Source: Melampsora larici-populina 98AG31 (lineage: Eukaryota; Basidiomycota; Pucciniomycetes; Pucciniales; Melampsoraceae). From it: 64,000 bases of DNA. Positions 10,833-24,272 of the stretch are shown one piece after another. The stretch covers positions 440,222-504,221 of the forward strand of contig NW_006768769.1 of NCBI RefSeq assembly GCF_000204055.1, written 5' to 3'. Positions within the stretch are counted from its first letter, which is position 1. The number at the start of each line of letters is the position of its first letter. A program made the translations under genes and the position numbers. The notes beneath the pieces are model-generated. The model did not search any database and had not been told where the DNA came from. It worked only from the letters and a program-made list of their open reading frames with translations.

Positions 10833-13800
10833 CAATGTTACATTGCTTAAATCCCTCTGGTGCTACAGGTTAGCTTTTGATGGCAAAGCTTATGCAAAAA
10901 ATGCAAATATGGGCCAGATTGTAGTGTTACTATTTGGAGTAAAATAATGCTACAGCCACACTGAAATGCCACACCACAAAAACCACTAATCCAATATTGA
11001 CATTTGAAGTGTGAAATTTATATAGAAAAAGAGAGCCAACACATAAAACATTAAATTATGAACAATGAATCATTGAATTAAAATAAGGAAGGGAAAAAAT
11101 AAGAAAGAACAGTTGAAAATATATATAAAAGATCAAAATATGAACATATGAATAAGTAAAGTGATGCATTGATACACTTGGACATTGATTTAAGATACTC
11201 ACCAGTCTTTCTCTGGGCCTGGAGTTGTTTGAGTTTTTCAACATTCAAGATCAAGCAGAAAGACACAAGAAAGTGAAGTTTAACAACTTGACACAAAAAT
11301 TGACAGGAAGGCTTGGATTGTTTTTTTGGTTTTCAAATGTGAGAACCCAACTTCTGTACGATTTTATCAAGAAGCAAGAAGCAGGAAACAAACAGCTACT
11401 GCTTCAAACTGTACTTGAAGCTGCAGGCTCATTGGAACCTCAGTTGTAACAAAGTGGCATTCATGAGCTTTCAAATTCTATGAATCTAAACTGTTGCTGT
11501 AGATTAAAAATACTGGGCAGGCATGTCAACATTGAAGGATTAGGAGTTGGTAACTTGTTATTAACCAATTGGAATGTGGATTGAATTTGGGTTTGTTACA
11601 TGTATGAAATACTGACGGGTTGGATATGATTTTATATATCCCAAACACAGCTATGATGTCATTCGAGCTGTTTATCACTTCACCGAATTTAATCCTTCCC
11701 ATTGTGTTCACTATTGTTGTTTCATCTTTTGATTATCACAGTTATCTTTCGCGACCCACCCACCCTTTGTTCCCATTTATGGTTTTTTCAATTAGGCTTT
11801 TGGCGTTGCTTTGTCTCTATTGCAGTAACAATATATTATTATTTTTTCTTTTCTTTCTTTATCAAGTTTATTTCTATTTTTTCTCTTATTATTTAGGTAT
11901 AATTTTTTTTATTCTTTTTTCCTAGAAGTATTTTTGTGGTTCAAATAGTACATTTTTTACTTCGTTATATTTATCTTTTCCTTATGGCTTGTTACAAAAG
12001 TTATGTTTCTTTGGTAGCTTTCATTTTTACAAGTTGTGATCTAAGTCCTATTTTTATCTTTTTCCTCAAGATGTGTTCTAAGTCTAGCGTTGTTGAGTAG
12101 CTTTTTCATAAATTTGTTCTTATGTCCGCTAGCCACCCCGTAGGGTGTTCTCTTTATCAAGCAATATTATCACCCTAGGCTCTTGCCCGGGGTTTTGTCC
12201 AAATATGTTCTATACTGATTTTCAGTATTGTTCCTACTAAGTTTTGTAAGTTAAATGTATCCACATTTCTATTGCATAGCCCCTCAAGATTTGGAGGGAA
12301 AAGATGACAACAAATTCCACGATACTTAGGTGGTAAGTGCACAAACATAACATACGCCTCTTTTGGCCACCTACTGTCTTGGAGACCTGAGTCACTTTGC
12401 TTTGAGATGAGGGGATTCTGTATCTGATAAAAATTGATGTATTGTAAAGGAAGCACTTGATTTTCAAAGATTGCCTTTCTCTTGATCAAGATGACAGTTC
12501 TCAACAGATAAAAACCTAGCAGGGCTGTCAGTCCCTTTCAATGAGAACATGATTAGATCACAACAATCCTCAGTGTTGTTTGAAAGCTGTAACTTGAAAA
12601 TAATACTTATTGGAACATGATGTATCATCATAAGATGAAATTCATGATCTAATTAGAATCTTGCTAATAAATGTTTGAACAATTGTACCCAGATATGTAT
12701 GTTGATGGTGAAAGAATATTTCAAAGCCAATCAAAATAGTGAGAAAGATGGATGAACAAATGACCAATGAAACTCGTGCACACATTTGCAGACATGAGTA
12801 TTCTTGTTTGGAAGATGAAAGCATCATTTATTTAGCACAAGATCACACTTGAAATAAAACATGAACATAGAGAAGTCGCTTGCAATCTGGGTGAGTAAAA
12901 CCATTCAATTGAAAGTACCTGCTTATTCATGAGATTGGGCAGGCATAAACTATGTCAAACAGAACCTTTGGCAGATCAAAATTATCACAAGCATGTTGGT
13001 TTGTGTTGATATTATGTCTAGAAGAAAATAGTTTTGAAAAAGACTTCAATGCCAAACTGGTCACACAAGCTTGATTCAAGGGGTTCAACACAAGCCCAGT
13101 GAAACCTGATTGAGTTGAATTCACAGTGAAAGCTGGCAAAAGATAAGAATTTTATTTACTTATTTGATGCACACTTGGAAAAACATCTTTTCATTAAAAT
13201 GCTAGACTTTAGACTACAAGCTTTGTGGCCAGGTCCATATCACATGAGCTTTCTCAGAACTGAATATACCATGTCTCACAATTCTAGCAAAAAAAGCACT
13301 GCTTGATATTGATAGAAAAACATTCTTTCTCTAGCTTCTTCAACTTTGTACTCTTTGCTTGGGATTTTCACTCCCACTAGTTATTAACAATCCAAAAGTT
13401 CCCTTGACAACAACTCAGCAAAATCTTTGAGACTGCGTTGTGTCAAGCTTTTGCGTGCCCGGCTATAAGAATATCTTGGTATCTAAACAGGGAGACCATA
13501 CCTTGTGCTATGCTCCAAATTACATCTGGCATATTGTGATTGTCATATGGTATGATGGTCTCATACATAATTTAATGATGTACACCAGATCTATGTAGTA
13601 AAGAAATGAGTCTATATATTGCTTCATTATCCAAGGAACAATGAAATTCCTCATCAACTTCTGGCTTTGAAATATCAAGATTGGATTGTAGGGTTGTTTG
13701 CTTGTTTGATCAGTTCCTCAAAATTCCATCAATTGTGCCCATATGCATTGGGATAGATGAATGCAAAAATCCAAATAGATAGTATTTAAGTGTGCAGAGC

Positions 13801-14772
13801 TTGGTATGGCAGGGGATGCGTGTGGGGATATGACTGATTGCAGTTGGTTATACTCAGACTCAACATGAGATACACCCTTCCCATTAGCCTTAAAAGATAA
13901 CCTCGACACGAACGTCAGGTTGATAAAACAAAATGTTTTGGTCTCAGTAAAGATTTGAAAGAAACACGCTTGATTTTGTTGATGACCAGACAAGCAGGAG
14001 GAAGAGGAGTCGCATGCAGACATGTTGAGAAGGGCAGACAGTCATTTTGTGTAGGAACCAGACTCAAGTGCAGGGTGATCACTACTGACATTGAACGTGC
14101 AAAGGCTCTTCAATCCTTTCGATCAAACTACCTGTCATATCTTTCAAAACATCAGCGCGGCCCTTCTCAGGCTACCCAGATGCCTTTGTAAGACCAAGCG
14201 TAGACAAATTGGGGATATCGCTCTACTTCAAGTATATCTTTGATTTCTTATGCGGGGTTGGGATGCGAGTCATATACCATTTGAGGTTCTCCGTTTATGT
14301 GTGACTATGAAGAATGATACCTTTCTTGAGTTTCTTGTTCAGATTTTTGATATATGATTGATTCTCGCCAAGGACCTTCAGGCCGTCACATCAGAGGCCT
14401 GATTGCCCAAACGCCGAGTCGGCTTCTTTCGTTGACGGAGAGATATGTTTCACAATCTCGTGCGTTGCTGCCGCCTTTACATTTCATTCCAATTCGAACT
14501 TCTGAGACTTATCCAAGAAGACGCCATTCGAACGTCGCCGATCCGGACTCGTACAAGTGGGACAAGGTCGATGTATCGGTGCGCTTGAGGACGCAGACCG
14601 TATATCCCACGCGAATGGTGGGCGGCCGTCGTGATTCGATCTATTCGACTTCGGATCGATTCTCAGAACTTGCTTTCGGTCTATCCTTTGTTCAAGACTT
14701 TTTACTCTCGATTGCAAGATTGACTTTTGATTCGACTGTTTTTCGGACTCTCCTGATAACCGGCTGTTCACC
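10833..14772. other. Long repeat-derived intergenic region
   Basis: About 3.9 kb with no supported gene. The part near 11520-12180 is T-rich with LTR-like features, ending in a CACCCTAGGCTCTTGCCC block, but no paired LTR was found. ORFs near 13718-14191 have no recognisable content. Between 14354 and 14770 several frames read weakly coding-like sequence (for example VQVGQGRCIGALEDAD) broken by stops. This may be upstream exons or 5' sequence of the RdRP gene that I could not join. Confidence 0.35.
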
Positions 14773-17700
14773 ATGCATTCCGCCGAATCCACATCGGGAG
14801 AATATACGATCTATCCCGATCATTCATCATTTCGTGATCTCGACTGGATCCGAATTTACGAAATCTCTAGAGCTTGCCTCAATCCTCGTCCCACACTTCC
14901 AGATGTGATTGATCCCAGTTGGAATTCATGTAATCCTGCTGAATTATGGAACTTGGTCACAGAGGCAGCCAAAGCGCAAAAATTGAAACCATCGAACCCA
15001 GTTCAAATGGAGAAGAATCTGAGACTCGAACTCGAAGAACGACTTGATGATGGGATGAAATTTTCCGAGTTACAACGAAATATAGAATACAATCTCATCG
15101 TCAATTTAGAAGTAGTAGACAAGAAAAATCATCTTGTGGTTGAACTCTGTCCACCCAAGTTCGCCAAATCGACTGCTCTAAATCGTACCTATGGGGCCGA
15201 GAGGTTTCTAGTGGTGACACTCAGCGATAAAGTACTTCGTGAACTGCAGTCGGAACCTTCGAAAAAGAAACTTCACGGGGGCTTCTTCACTAAGCCGTGG
15301 CGGATCGGCAATCGTGTTTACGAGACTTTTTTACGAAAAAACGTAAGATATCTCGGTCCGAAATGAACTACCTTGCATGAATTGGGTTATAAATTCTGAA
15401 GCAAACACTACGCAGGCAAAAATATACATGGTTCACATTCGCGATCAATCCGACTCGCCACCTCGCAGGGCGGTTGCAGATTTCATGAACGGGATATTAG
15501 ATATATCGCGCAATCCAGACATGAGTGAGGCCAAATATGTAATTTTGCGCTATATCTACCTATGACAAGCTATATGTCACGCAAACGAGCTCACTAGAGC
15601 TTGCTTTTCATTGCGTGTCCCAGGTCTCACGATGCGCACTTCTCGTTTCTGCCACCGCTCCTACTATCACTTTCCGTCCCGAGAACATCCGAAGGTGATT
15701 GAGTAATCTTATTATTGATGGAAGGATACTGATCGTTCATGAACACGCTCAGAGTCCCGGACATCATGTCAAATTCGCTTCTCGTGTCTCCGGACTTCAT
15801 GAATACAATAGCCGATGCTCTTGGGCTGAACTACTTACCCTGTGCGTCTTTAATTTTTGCTTCTATCAACACTTCTTGTGACGCTGACGATCATTTCCGC
15901 CTCACCTCCTTATCAAAAGCCGCTATCCGAGGTCAGATACGTAACGGTCCAGAATTTGTATGGCGTCTAGGACAAATTCCACATTCAGCAGGACAAGCTT
16001 CGCCTCTGATACAGCTCTGGAAGGAACAAACTAAAGAGCGCGAGACAACTGTTTGGTTCAATTTCATGGCATACCGTTATGATATTCTAGACCAATCATA
16101 CACATTAGAGAAGGAATCCATGGGGCTTCTCCTTGAATTCTGTCAAGTTCTCGAAGGGCAAGTTGGTAAAGCTGAAATCATGACTGATGGTGCGGCAGCA
16201 ATCAGTCGGGTAGCGGCATTACAGATATCATCTGCAAATAATCTTCAGCCCGATATCTTGCCATGTGAGTTGTCTATCTACTTAGTTAGGACTCGGAATA
16301 CCTTGTGTATTTGACGGATTATAAGGGGGCTAAAGCAAATCGCCTTTGTGTGTTTTGGAAACAGCGGTATACCAAGGTCGAATAGGTCAGTCACTGAGCA
16401 TAACCATACATCTCAGCGAAGCAATAAATTTCAAAAACATTAAGCGTGATTATTAATTTTTAATTGATTTCACTTCCCTCTGTGGCACTTGCAGGGTTTG
16501 CCAAAGGTGTGTGGTCATATAATTTCTCTTGTATTACATGAGCTCATCTGATTATCTTTTCTCAATCAGGTTTGTGGTATCTTGACCCAAATTCGAATCC
16601 ACTGGATACTACGACTTGGATCGAGATACGTGACACCCAGTGGAAAGCGGAACCCCACGTAGGATTTTTGTATCACTTCAACCTTTGTCGTTACTCGGTC
16701 GCCGTGAATTCCACCACTTTGGGCCGGCAAAACTTGCGCGTAAGTCTCTTTCGACACCAGAATGCACTTCAATCATGTAATATGGGGTTGACCCCGAGAT
16801 TTCCATAATTTTCGCGTTTGACCTTAGGTTCTCTCTTCAAGAGGAATACCCAATGAAGTTTTTGAAGAACTTCTCGAGGAAGCTATCAGAAGCAGTCTAG
16901 AAGCGTTTGACACACCAGACCCAATGGAGCTCATTCATACGCTTTCCAACGAGAGCGCCATCTCCTGCCTTCGTACACGCACCCTTCTCACCCATGGCGG
17001 AGCTAGTAGGATCGAGCACGACCCCACTCTAAATCGAACATTCGATCAAGACTCTGTCCCAGAGAAGAAAAGTTCAGATCAAACTTCGGATAGGCTTCAT
17101 CCCTTCTCATTGCAACCGGCAGATGCTATTGAACAACTTCTATGCATGCTCGAGGCCGGCTTTCCAGTAAGTAACAGAATTGTGGTTGAAAAATTGAGAA
17201 AAGTAAGAATTGAAAAATTGACAAAAATGGTAAGCAAAGACTCTTTGAACCAATTTGCCTCGTCTCTGTTATTGGGAGCTAATGGTAGCCAACATAAAGC
17301 GTCGTCTAAGTGTACCCCTCAGTCTCAGCTGCTACGTCTATGCGATCCCAGATCCGTAAGTTTAGCGACTAGTGATGTGGACAAAATCATCAAGCGCCTG
17401 ATTGATCCTCTGTAGCACCGGAACTCTGCAAGCAGGCGAAACTTTCCTGCAGTTTTCGACATTTAGGTACTTTTGGCCTTACCACTCCCAGTTAGTCAAA
17501 AAGAGACACTAACAATCCATTTCAAATGACACAGAGACTCTACAGGAACCCGCCATGGGATCTTGGCTGGACCAGCTTTGATATGGAGATCACCCTGTGC
17601 AGCCGTAAGTCCTCTGAGGTGTTCTTCGCGCAGATTGCCTGTCCGTAAAGCTGATCTGAATTGCATGTATATCACATCTATCAGCCAATAGATGTTAGAA

Positions 17701-20197
17701 AGATACAATTGGTAGCAAACGAGCATTTACAACGTGTATACTTTGATGTTATTGTTTGTTCGACTCGTGGGGATAGGGCTATGCTTAGTATGCTTTCAGG
17801 AGGTAAGTCATCCTTTCTATATCCATAAGTTGAAGCAACTGAAAAAAACGGTATCTTTCAACAGGTGACTATGATGGTAAGATACAAATCCTCGAATTCA
17901 TGAAAAATGTCCATTTCAAGAAAATAGTACACACTAAGTGTGAAACATGTGTATTGAATTCCAGGCGATCAAGTCTCTGTCACTTGGGACAAGAGATTAG
18001 TCGATCCATTTCAAAACGCGGATCCAGGTGCTTATCCGGAGATGCAAGAGGAATATTGGTTTGATAGTATGTGATTTGTGACTTTTTATCAATAATGAAG
18101 CTGTTTTCTTTGACGTGATTTGACTTCTGATTTCTTTTTATACTTCACAATCAGACAAGCTCGCGGGCGCGATTGGGAAACGTCTGATGAAGCCCTACAT
18201 CGATGACCCAACAACCTTTGTCAGAGAGGTTCAGGATATCATTATAGATGGACTCTTTACTCCGTCTAGCTTTTCGGCATATGCTGTATTGCATGGAATG
18301 TTTTGAGTCAAGTTTTTTCACAACGAAGACGATCAGCAGAATCACTGAAGCCTAAATTTGTTACTCTTTTCAAAGGTGCGATTACTTACTGGAAGCCAAG
18401 CATCCTCTGACGCTTGCTACAGGATGGATATATGTTAAATGCCTGGATGCTGCCAAACAGGGTATGTCGAGTCGTCCATTACTCTTTCTTACGTATCACG
18501 CTGACAAATGGTTTTGAAACGGCTATGGGGTGATTCAGGGCTCGTTCTCAAGCGAACCAGGGATGCAGACATACAACGAAGATACAAGCAGGAGCTACAG
18601 AAAATCGGGATTACTCTCGATCAATTCGGCAATGCTCCAATTCCGTCCTATGAAAAATGTTTGGCACGTAATGAAAAAAAATGTATATCAGGATTCAAGA
18701 GGTCGACCAGCATTAATCCAGAGACATATATACTTGGTAATCATTTTTTTCGATATCCATTGTTATCTACTTGAAAATCTCATTCCAACTTTTGAACCGG
18801 TGAATTTGATTTCGAAATACAGGTCTTGTATACGAAGTTACGACTGCGGCTTTTGACAAATACAAGGACGGTAACAAATCACGCGACAAAGCTACACACT
18901 CACGCCGTGCCCTGGACAAGGATGATGACCTACGCCGATATTTTTTGGATCAGAAGAAGATCTTTGATCAGTTACATCCGAAGTCGGGCGAGTCAAGTTT
19001 AACAGATTGGGCAACAGCCGGAGTTTGGCATGGAATACTTAAACATATGCAGCGTGAAATTGCAGTTTGAGTGGTTTCCTTTATCTTTTCATATCACCTT
19101 TCTTTTATTCGTCGCGATCCAAGTCAATCTAACGTATTACCGAGATAAATCTTACACAGGACTTGCAACAGAAGTATAAAGAAATGGCAGCTAAGATGAT
19201 CAATGAGCAGAACAACAATCAAGCTATACAGGAAGAAGATCATTATGTACCAGCGATGGGTAATAATAAGATGATCTTGTTAGTAAACTTGATTTCATGA
19301 TTTCACAAAGCTTCTTTTTGTCAAACTCACAAAAAAAACAAACCGAATGATACTTCAATTAGGATGAAACCGATCTTGAGCGCATACCATGTGGATTTAA
19401 GTTTGGAAAATGCGTACAAGACTAATAAAACAGAAAAAGAATTCTTTTCAAAGTCTGGTTCGATTTCTGAAAAAGAAAGAAATGCGTTTCTTCAAGGTAA
19501 ACAAGGATATCTAGATGCATTGGGTCATAGTGGATATTCACTCTTAAAGGTATGTGATCTTATGTATCGAAGCTGTGTTTTTGTTGATTAAAGATGTAAG
19601 TTCTGCTGGCTTATTGGGTTTTCTACTTCAAAAACATACAGGCATCTTGTGCAGCTTCGAACTCGAGAGCAGAAGGGCGTTTCCCTTTTGATGTTGCGTT
19701 TCGAGAGGTAAGAAGTCTGGCACTCCCATTTCCGAAAAAAAAACATTGTAGAACTGATCATATTCTTTAACAGCTATGTTATTTGAAGGCTCAGGCATCC
19801 ATGAAAAACACACATGGGAATTCTAGTCTGAAATTAACAGACATCGAACAAGAATCATTACCACCATGGACACTTGACAGTACCAGTCATTATGCGATGC
19901 TCTCTAGAAGAATGCTCTACAGTAAGAGACATGCTACAAAATCTGAAGTGTAATTTGTTTTTTTTTCGTTCGGTAGACAGTTTAGACCCTTTTTTCCTTT
20001 GCACAAAAAAAACTTTGTATAAAAGTATGTTGAACAATTTGTGAAGTTTTGATTATGGTACCTTTCATACCTCGAAAATACGAAAATCATATGCAAGCTA
20101 AAGAGTTGAGTAGAACCTTGATCACACACGTTTGCCAATATCAGACTTATTTTTACGAAGGTTTGAGGTTGTGGCGATGAGCTTTAACTTTGATTAA
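14773..20197 (+). CDS. RNA-dependent RNA polymerase (RNA-silencing type)
   Basis: Cellular RdRP that would make double-stranded RNA for small-RNA silencing. The 23-exon model gives about 1184 aa. Exons: 14773-15342, 15416-15538, 15624-15694, 15753-16264, 16365-16385, 16495-16506, 16570-16739, 16828-17229, 17279-17355, 17416-17466, 17535-17604, 17685-17802, 17865-17876, 17965-18066, 18155-18299, 18376-18461, 18539-18736, 18823-19064, 19160-19278, 19363-19549, 19642-19707, 19774-19921, 20145-20197. Family landmarks in order: ITFRPENIR, IMTDGAAAISRVAAL, VYQGRIGFAKGLW, WIEIRDTQWK, VLSSRGIPNEVFEELL, IPDPTGTLQAGE, LIWRSPCAAPIDVRKIQ, VIVCSTRGDRA, the catalytic loop SGGDYDGDQV (three aspartates, about residues 734-738), and the late PFDVAFRELCYLKAQA. 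The start ATG is uncertain: the family is usually longer, and coding-like sequence lies upstream. The last exon is tentative. No frame break is seen in the core, so it is probably active. Confidence 0.88.
17865..18066 (+). other. RdRP catalytic aspartates split over a 12-nt microexon
   Basis: The 12-nt exon 17865-17876 carries the last part of GGDYD. The following exon 17965-18066 begins with the GD that completes DYDGD. Both junctions are canonical (CAG/GTGAC, ATG/GTAAGA, CCAG/GCGATC). Without this exon the polymerase would lose two of its three metal-binding aspartates while staying in frame, because 12 is divisible by three. Confidence 0.8.
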
Positions 20198-20792
20198 GTT
20201 GACAAGAATGCTCAGGGATAATAACAGAACGGACGATAAAGATGCATTCAATGTTTTTCCAGTTCTGAGAGAAATCGAAGTTGACCTTTCGGGTAAAAAT
20301 CACATCGATTTCCTTAGCAGATAACACATTTTATAATTTAAAAATCCAATCAGATTTTTCTCACACATATCTTAATTACTTTTTATCTACTCGAATCAAC
20401 CTACGTATCAAACCCAAACCAAAAGATATTTTCCAATATTTTTCAACTGGACAAATTGGTTTCACCATAACAATCAGAGTGAAGAAACAAAAAACCCATT
20501 TGATATCAATCCCCCCCTCGTATCCTATCCTTCATAACTAACAAAAACATGTCATTCCCACACCTCAATCAACCAGAAATCTTTACAAATCTTCTATTCA
20601 TTTTTTTTTCTCTTCCAATTTTTTTTTCTCTCTTTCGGTTATCAAAAACTTATCATTGTATACAAAAATTCTAACAAAAAAAGAACAAATAACCCAAATC
20701 AACATAAGAAAAAAAAACCCATATCGTGATGTGACCTTTTTGTTTCACGAAAAAAAAAGAAACCTTTTTTATTTTTTATAATTAAATGTATC
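20198..20792. other. AT-rich 3' intergenic region
   Basis: Separates the convergent RdRP and ChAPs genes. Mostly A/T runs; nothing coding seen. Confidence 0.5.
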
Positions 20793-23700
20793 TTAAAATT
20801 CACTTCCTTCAACTCTAAAAACTTGAGCATAATTAAAATATCCCTTTTATGACACCAAAAAAAAATCAAAATGATCTCAGTATTATTCAAGATTTGAAAC
20901 AATAGAACAAAAAAATTAAATCAATAGATGACAAAGTACTAACCTGCATACAAGTCTTTAAAATCACTTGTGGTAAATTCATTGAAACCAACGAGTACGA
21001 AATCTTAGCCACTCCTTCCTGTTTAATTAATTTAAACAATTGATGTCCAACAGCTGTAGGAAACTAATAATAAAAAACCCACATTTTTGTTTAGTCATCT
21101 TCTCAAAAGAAAAGAAAAACCCTCATCCAAGATTTGATAAAGAAGAAGAAGAAAAAGGGTACTCAACTGCCATTTCCATATACCAACGATGTTGATAAGT
21201 ACTCAATCTAATCGCAGCATTCAAACTACGTTGTACATCACCTTCATCAGTATAAAACTCTAATAACTTTAACCAAGCCTTTGCCGAGAATTTAGCATCT
21301 AAACAACGTTGATAAGCATCTTTAGATTCTTCTTTATGATGTAACCTTAAAGCTAGATCTCCTAGGATTTCCCATTCTGTACCGGTCTTTCGATACGGCA
21401 TATGTTGAGCTTTGAAATGTGCTACTTCTGCCCTCCAAATCGTATAGACTCTTAAATCCTACAGATCAAATTTATGTTACAGAAATCGTCTCGTAAGTCT
21501 ATCTACGAGCCACTAACTGAATCAGATTCACTAAGACCTCCAAGTCACATACCTCGTAGAGTACCATAAACAAATTATCTAACCATCTCTCACACAGTCT
21601 CTTATTCATAAACGCATTCTTCGCAGGCGCAGGCTTGGCTACAGGTACCGATTGTTCTCCAGTATCAATACCTAATCCCAATGGTTCTTTCTTAGACTCA
21701 GTGGATGGGAGTGTATGAGTAGCCATCGGTCGATCCACACCTGGTGCTTCACGTGCCATTGGGCTTTGAGGAGGTGTATCTAGAGGTGAATGATCTTGAC
21801 CATTCTCAGATGGAACGGTTGACTCCTCTGAAGGTTTTTCCGCTTGCTCTTCTGACATTGAAACAGTGATCGTAGGTATCGGACTGGTAGGAGGGTTCGA
21901 GTGAGTTGGTTCTTCAGTTGGACTGTTTCGTTTCGAAGACTGGGTATTCTTAGGACTCGTTTCAGTAGTTTCGCCCCTCTCATCTTGTTCAACAACTGGA
22001 GAGCGCTGTTTAGATGAAGATCCTTGACCACTAGTCGATTCGCTCATCGATCTTTGTTGTCTATACTCTTCTTCCATCACAAATACCTGACTCCGACATT
22101 TCAAGAGCTCATCCCAACCCACAAGAATCACGAGTTTGGTCAAAAGAGCATAAGCTTTCTGAAATGTACCACGTAAAGAAGGTGCCGGCAATCGCAGTAA
22201 GGCAATATCAGCCTCATTATCTCGTGCTGAATCTTCATCCAAGATTTGAGATTCAGCAATAAATGCCTTGATAGGTAAATGACTTCGGGCAGGTGTAGGC
22301 ATTCGATGTAAATCGCGTTCGTTGTATGTAAACATTGGACACGAGTTGAGGGTCAGTAAAGCCTAAGATCCAATCATAATAGTCACGTCAGCTTATCGAG
22401 ATTGAAGAAGCAAACACGGAAGTTGAAAACTTACATCTGAATATCGACCAAGTTCTATATAAACTTCTGTAAGTTTAGCCCAAGTGACGAATTCACTGGG
22501 TGCACAATTGACCGCTTGCCTGGCAAGTTTAAGGGCCCACTGAGTATACTGATTACTTCCAACAAGAGAAAAAGATTGTGAATTGATTTGTCAGAGAAAT
22601 GAGAATCCGAAACAAATTAACCATTGAAGACAGAGGGGATACTCACTTCACCACCCTTTGATCTTAAGAAATCACATTGAACATGAAGTAATGCGTAAGA
22701 TTGTGGCATTTCTTCTAAGGCGTGATTAAGTACTTGAACAGCTTTGACTTCTTCATCTATATTCGTTATGAAAGATCGATTGTTCAATTCATGGCTCATC
22801 TGATGAATGAGAACGTTTGATCAAGTTTACTGACTCATTCCGATATATGCTTGTGCTAAAAGAGCCGCGACCTCAGCTTCTTTGACTGCTAGCTTTTCGA
22901 GAAGGTTGACTGCTGGACCCCATCTAGATACGAATACTCAAATTTAGATCATTTAATTCGTGTCTGGTGATACAAAAACAGAAGACACACCTAAAACCGT
23001 CACCAAAGTACTTCATGATACCTGTTGTGAGGTGATTCGAAATAACAGTGGCAACTTGAACTTCTGGGTCACTTCCAAGTTGCCAACCTAAAAACAAGAT
23101 GATACTAAACATCAAACAGCTTTAAAATGATCACAATCAGTCAATCAGGTTTACTTACCTTTGAAAAAGATTTCTTCAGCAGCTCTCAAGAATCGTTGCT
23201 CGCTTTCAGGTGTGATGATCGGATCAATTTTACGAAACCCAGCAAGTCGATAATTAGGATCATCCGCATAAAGAATGGCGCGTAGGATAGCTGATACATA
23301 GGTTTCAGTCCAAATCGCAGGTGTAGGTTCGTGTCGTTCACCTCTCAAATCGATCAAATAAGCTTCAACACCACCTGGAATCTTAACCTCTACTCGTACA
23401 TCTACTCTGGAAAAGGCGTTAAAGCAACTAGATCACCGGAATAAGATATCAGATGAGTATTTCGTTTGTGATACCAAAGTCAAGGTCATCTTAGCTGACC
23501 AATAACAACCACTTCTGATTCGCCATCCACCTTTATTACTACCACCTGCCCATCCTCCTAACCAACTTCCACTCTCTTCTATTGAATAAGTCAATGAATT
23601 ACTTTCGAAATGTATCCAAGATAGAAGTTAGAAAACGTTAAAGAAAGACGTTGGTTATTCTTTTTGATAAAAAAAAACTTACAGATAAGCAGCTAAACTT

Positions 23701-24029
23701 GCACTACTACTTGCATCAGCACCACTAACATAATGATAACTTCCAAGATCTTTTTCAACTGTATTTGTAGGTGATGGTTTTGCTCCTACTTTCGAAGTGG
23801 TTTTCACTACATGACATAGATCTGGTGGACCTAGTTCACGAAATGAACTTAAGGTTTCAGTTCTTGATATTAAACTTTCACCTACATCGACCTAAGGAGA
23901 TTGAGAGATATTGAAGATGATTAGCATTTGATAAGTTGATTGTGATGTTTGATGAATCAAGTTTCAGTCGTAAAAGAGTTTAGAGCCAACCTCGAAGAAT
24001 TCAGGTAAATCCTTTAGATGATCACCCAT
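20793..24029 (-). CDS. BCH1: ChAPs family protein (exomer cargo adaptor, Bch1/Chs6-like)
   Basis: ChAPs proteins pair with Chs5 in the exomer at the trans-Golgi and sort cargo such as chitin synthase to the plasma membrane. The start ATG at 24029 gives MGDHLKDLPEFFE, followed by SLISRTETLSSFRELGPPDLC, the family N-terminus. Later exons carry RVDVRVEVKIPGGVEAYLIDLRGERHEPTP (23.4-23.2 kb), TPR-like helices (22.9-22.4 kb), YNERDLHRMPTPARSHLPIKAF (22.3 kb), and the conserved end VGHQLFKLIKQEGVAKISYSLVSMNLPQ. The last exon 20821-20793 encodes FFRVEGSEF and a TAA. An insert of about 110 residues rich in Ser, Pro, Thr and Glu (about 22070-21670) interrupts the helical scaffold; it is probably disordered and open to phosphorylation. 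The gene is divergent from the Mio gene with about 240 bp between starts. Symbol is by family; it could equally be the Bud7, Bch2 or Chs6 type. Confidence 0.85.
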
Positions 24030-24272
24030 GTTGAGTTGAAATGGTTAGTGTTCTTTTCTGATATTGCTTGAGATGGTTTTTGAATGAGATGCTGAGTTAG
24101 ATTGGGGTTGAGGTTGAGAATGAGAAATGAGAAATGGTTTTTAGTTTTTGGTAATCGAAGGGTTGATTGAGATTGAACTGATCGATTTACATATACAGCT
24201 TCATCAATACACTTCAATCGAAACGGTCATCGAGAGAATGATCGAAGCACCAAAGCTTTGAAGCAATCCAAG
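24030..24272. promoter_or_regulatory. Short shared promoter region of ChAPs and Mio
   Basis: Only 243 bp separate the two divergent start codons, so both promoters must overlap here or extend into the neighbouring gene. No obvious TATA box; the stretch is AT-rich with repeated GAGATTGA/TTGAGAA-like motifs. Confidence 0.5.

Noticed and set aside
15699..15881. Separate small ORF inside the RdRP region
   Set aside because: Out of frame with the RdRP exons and overlaps them; no independent support.
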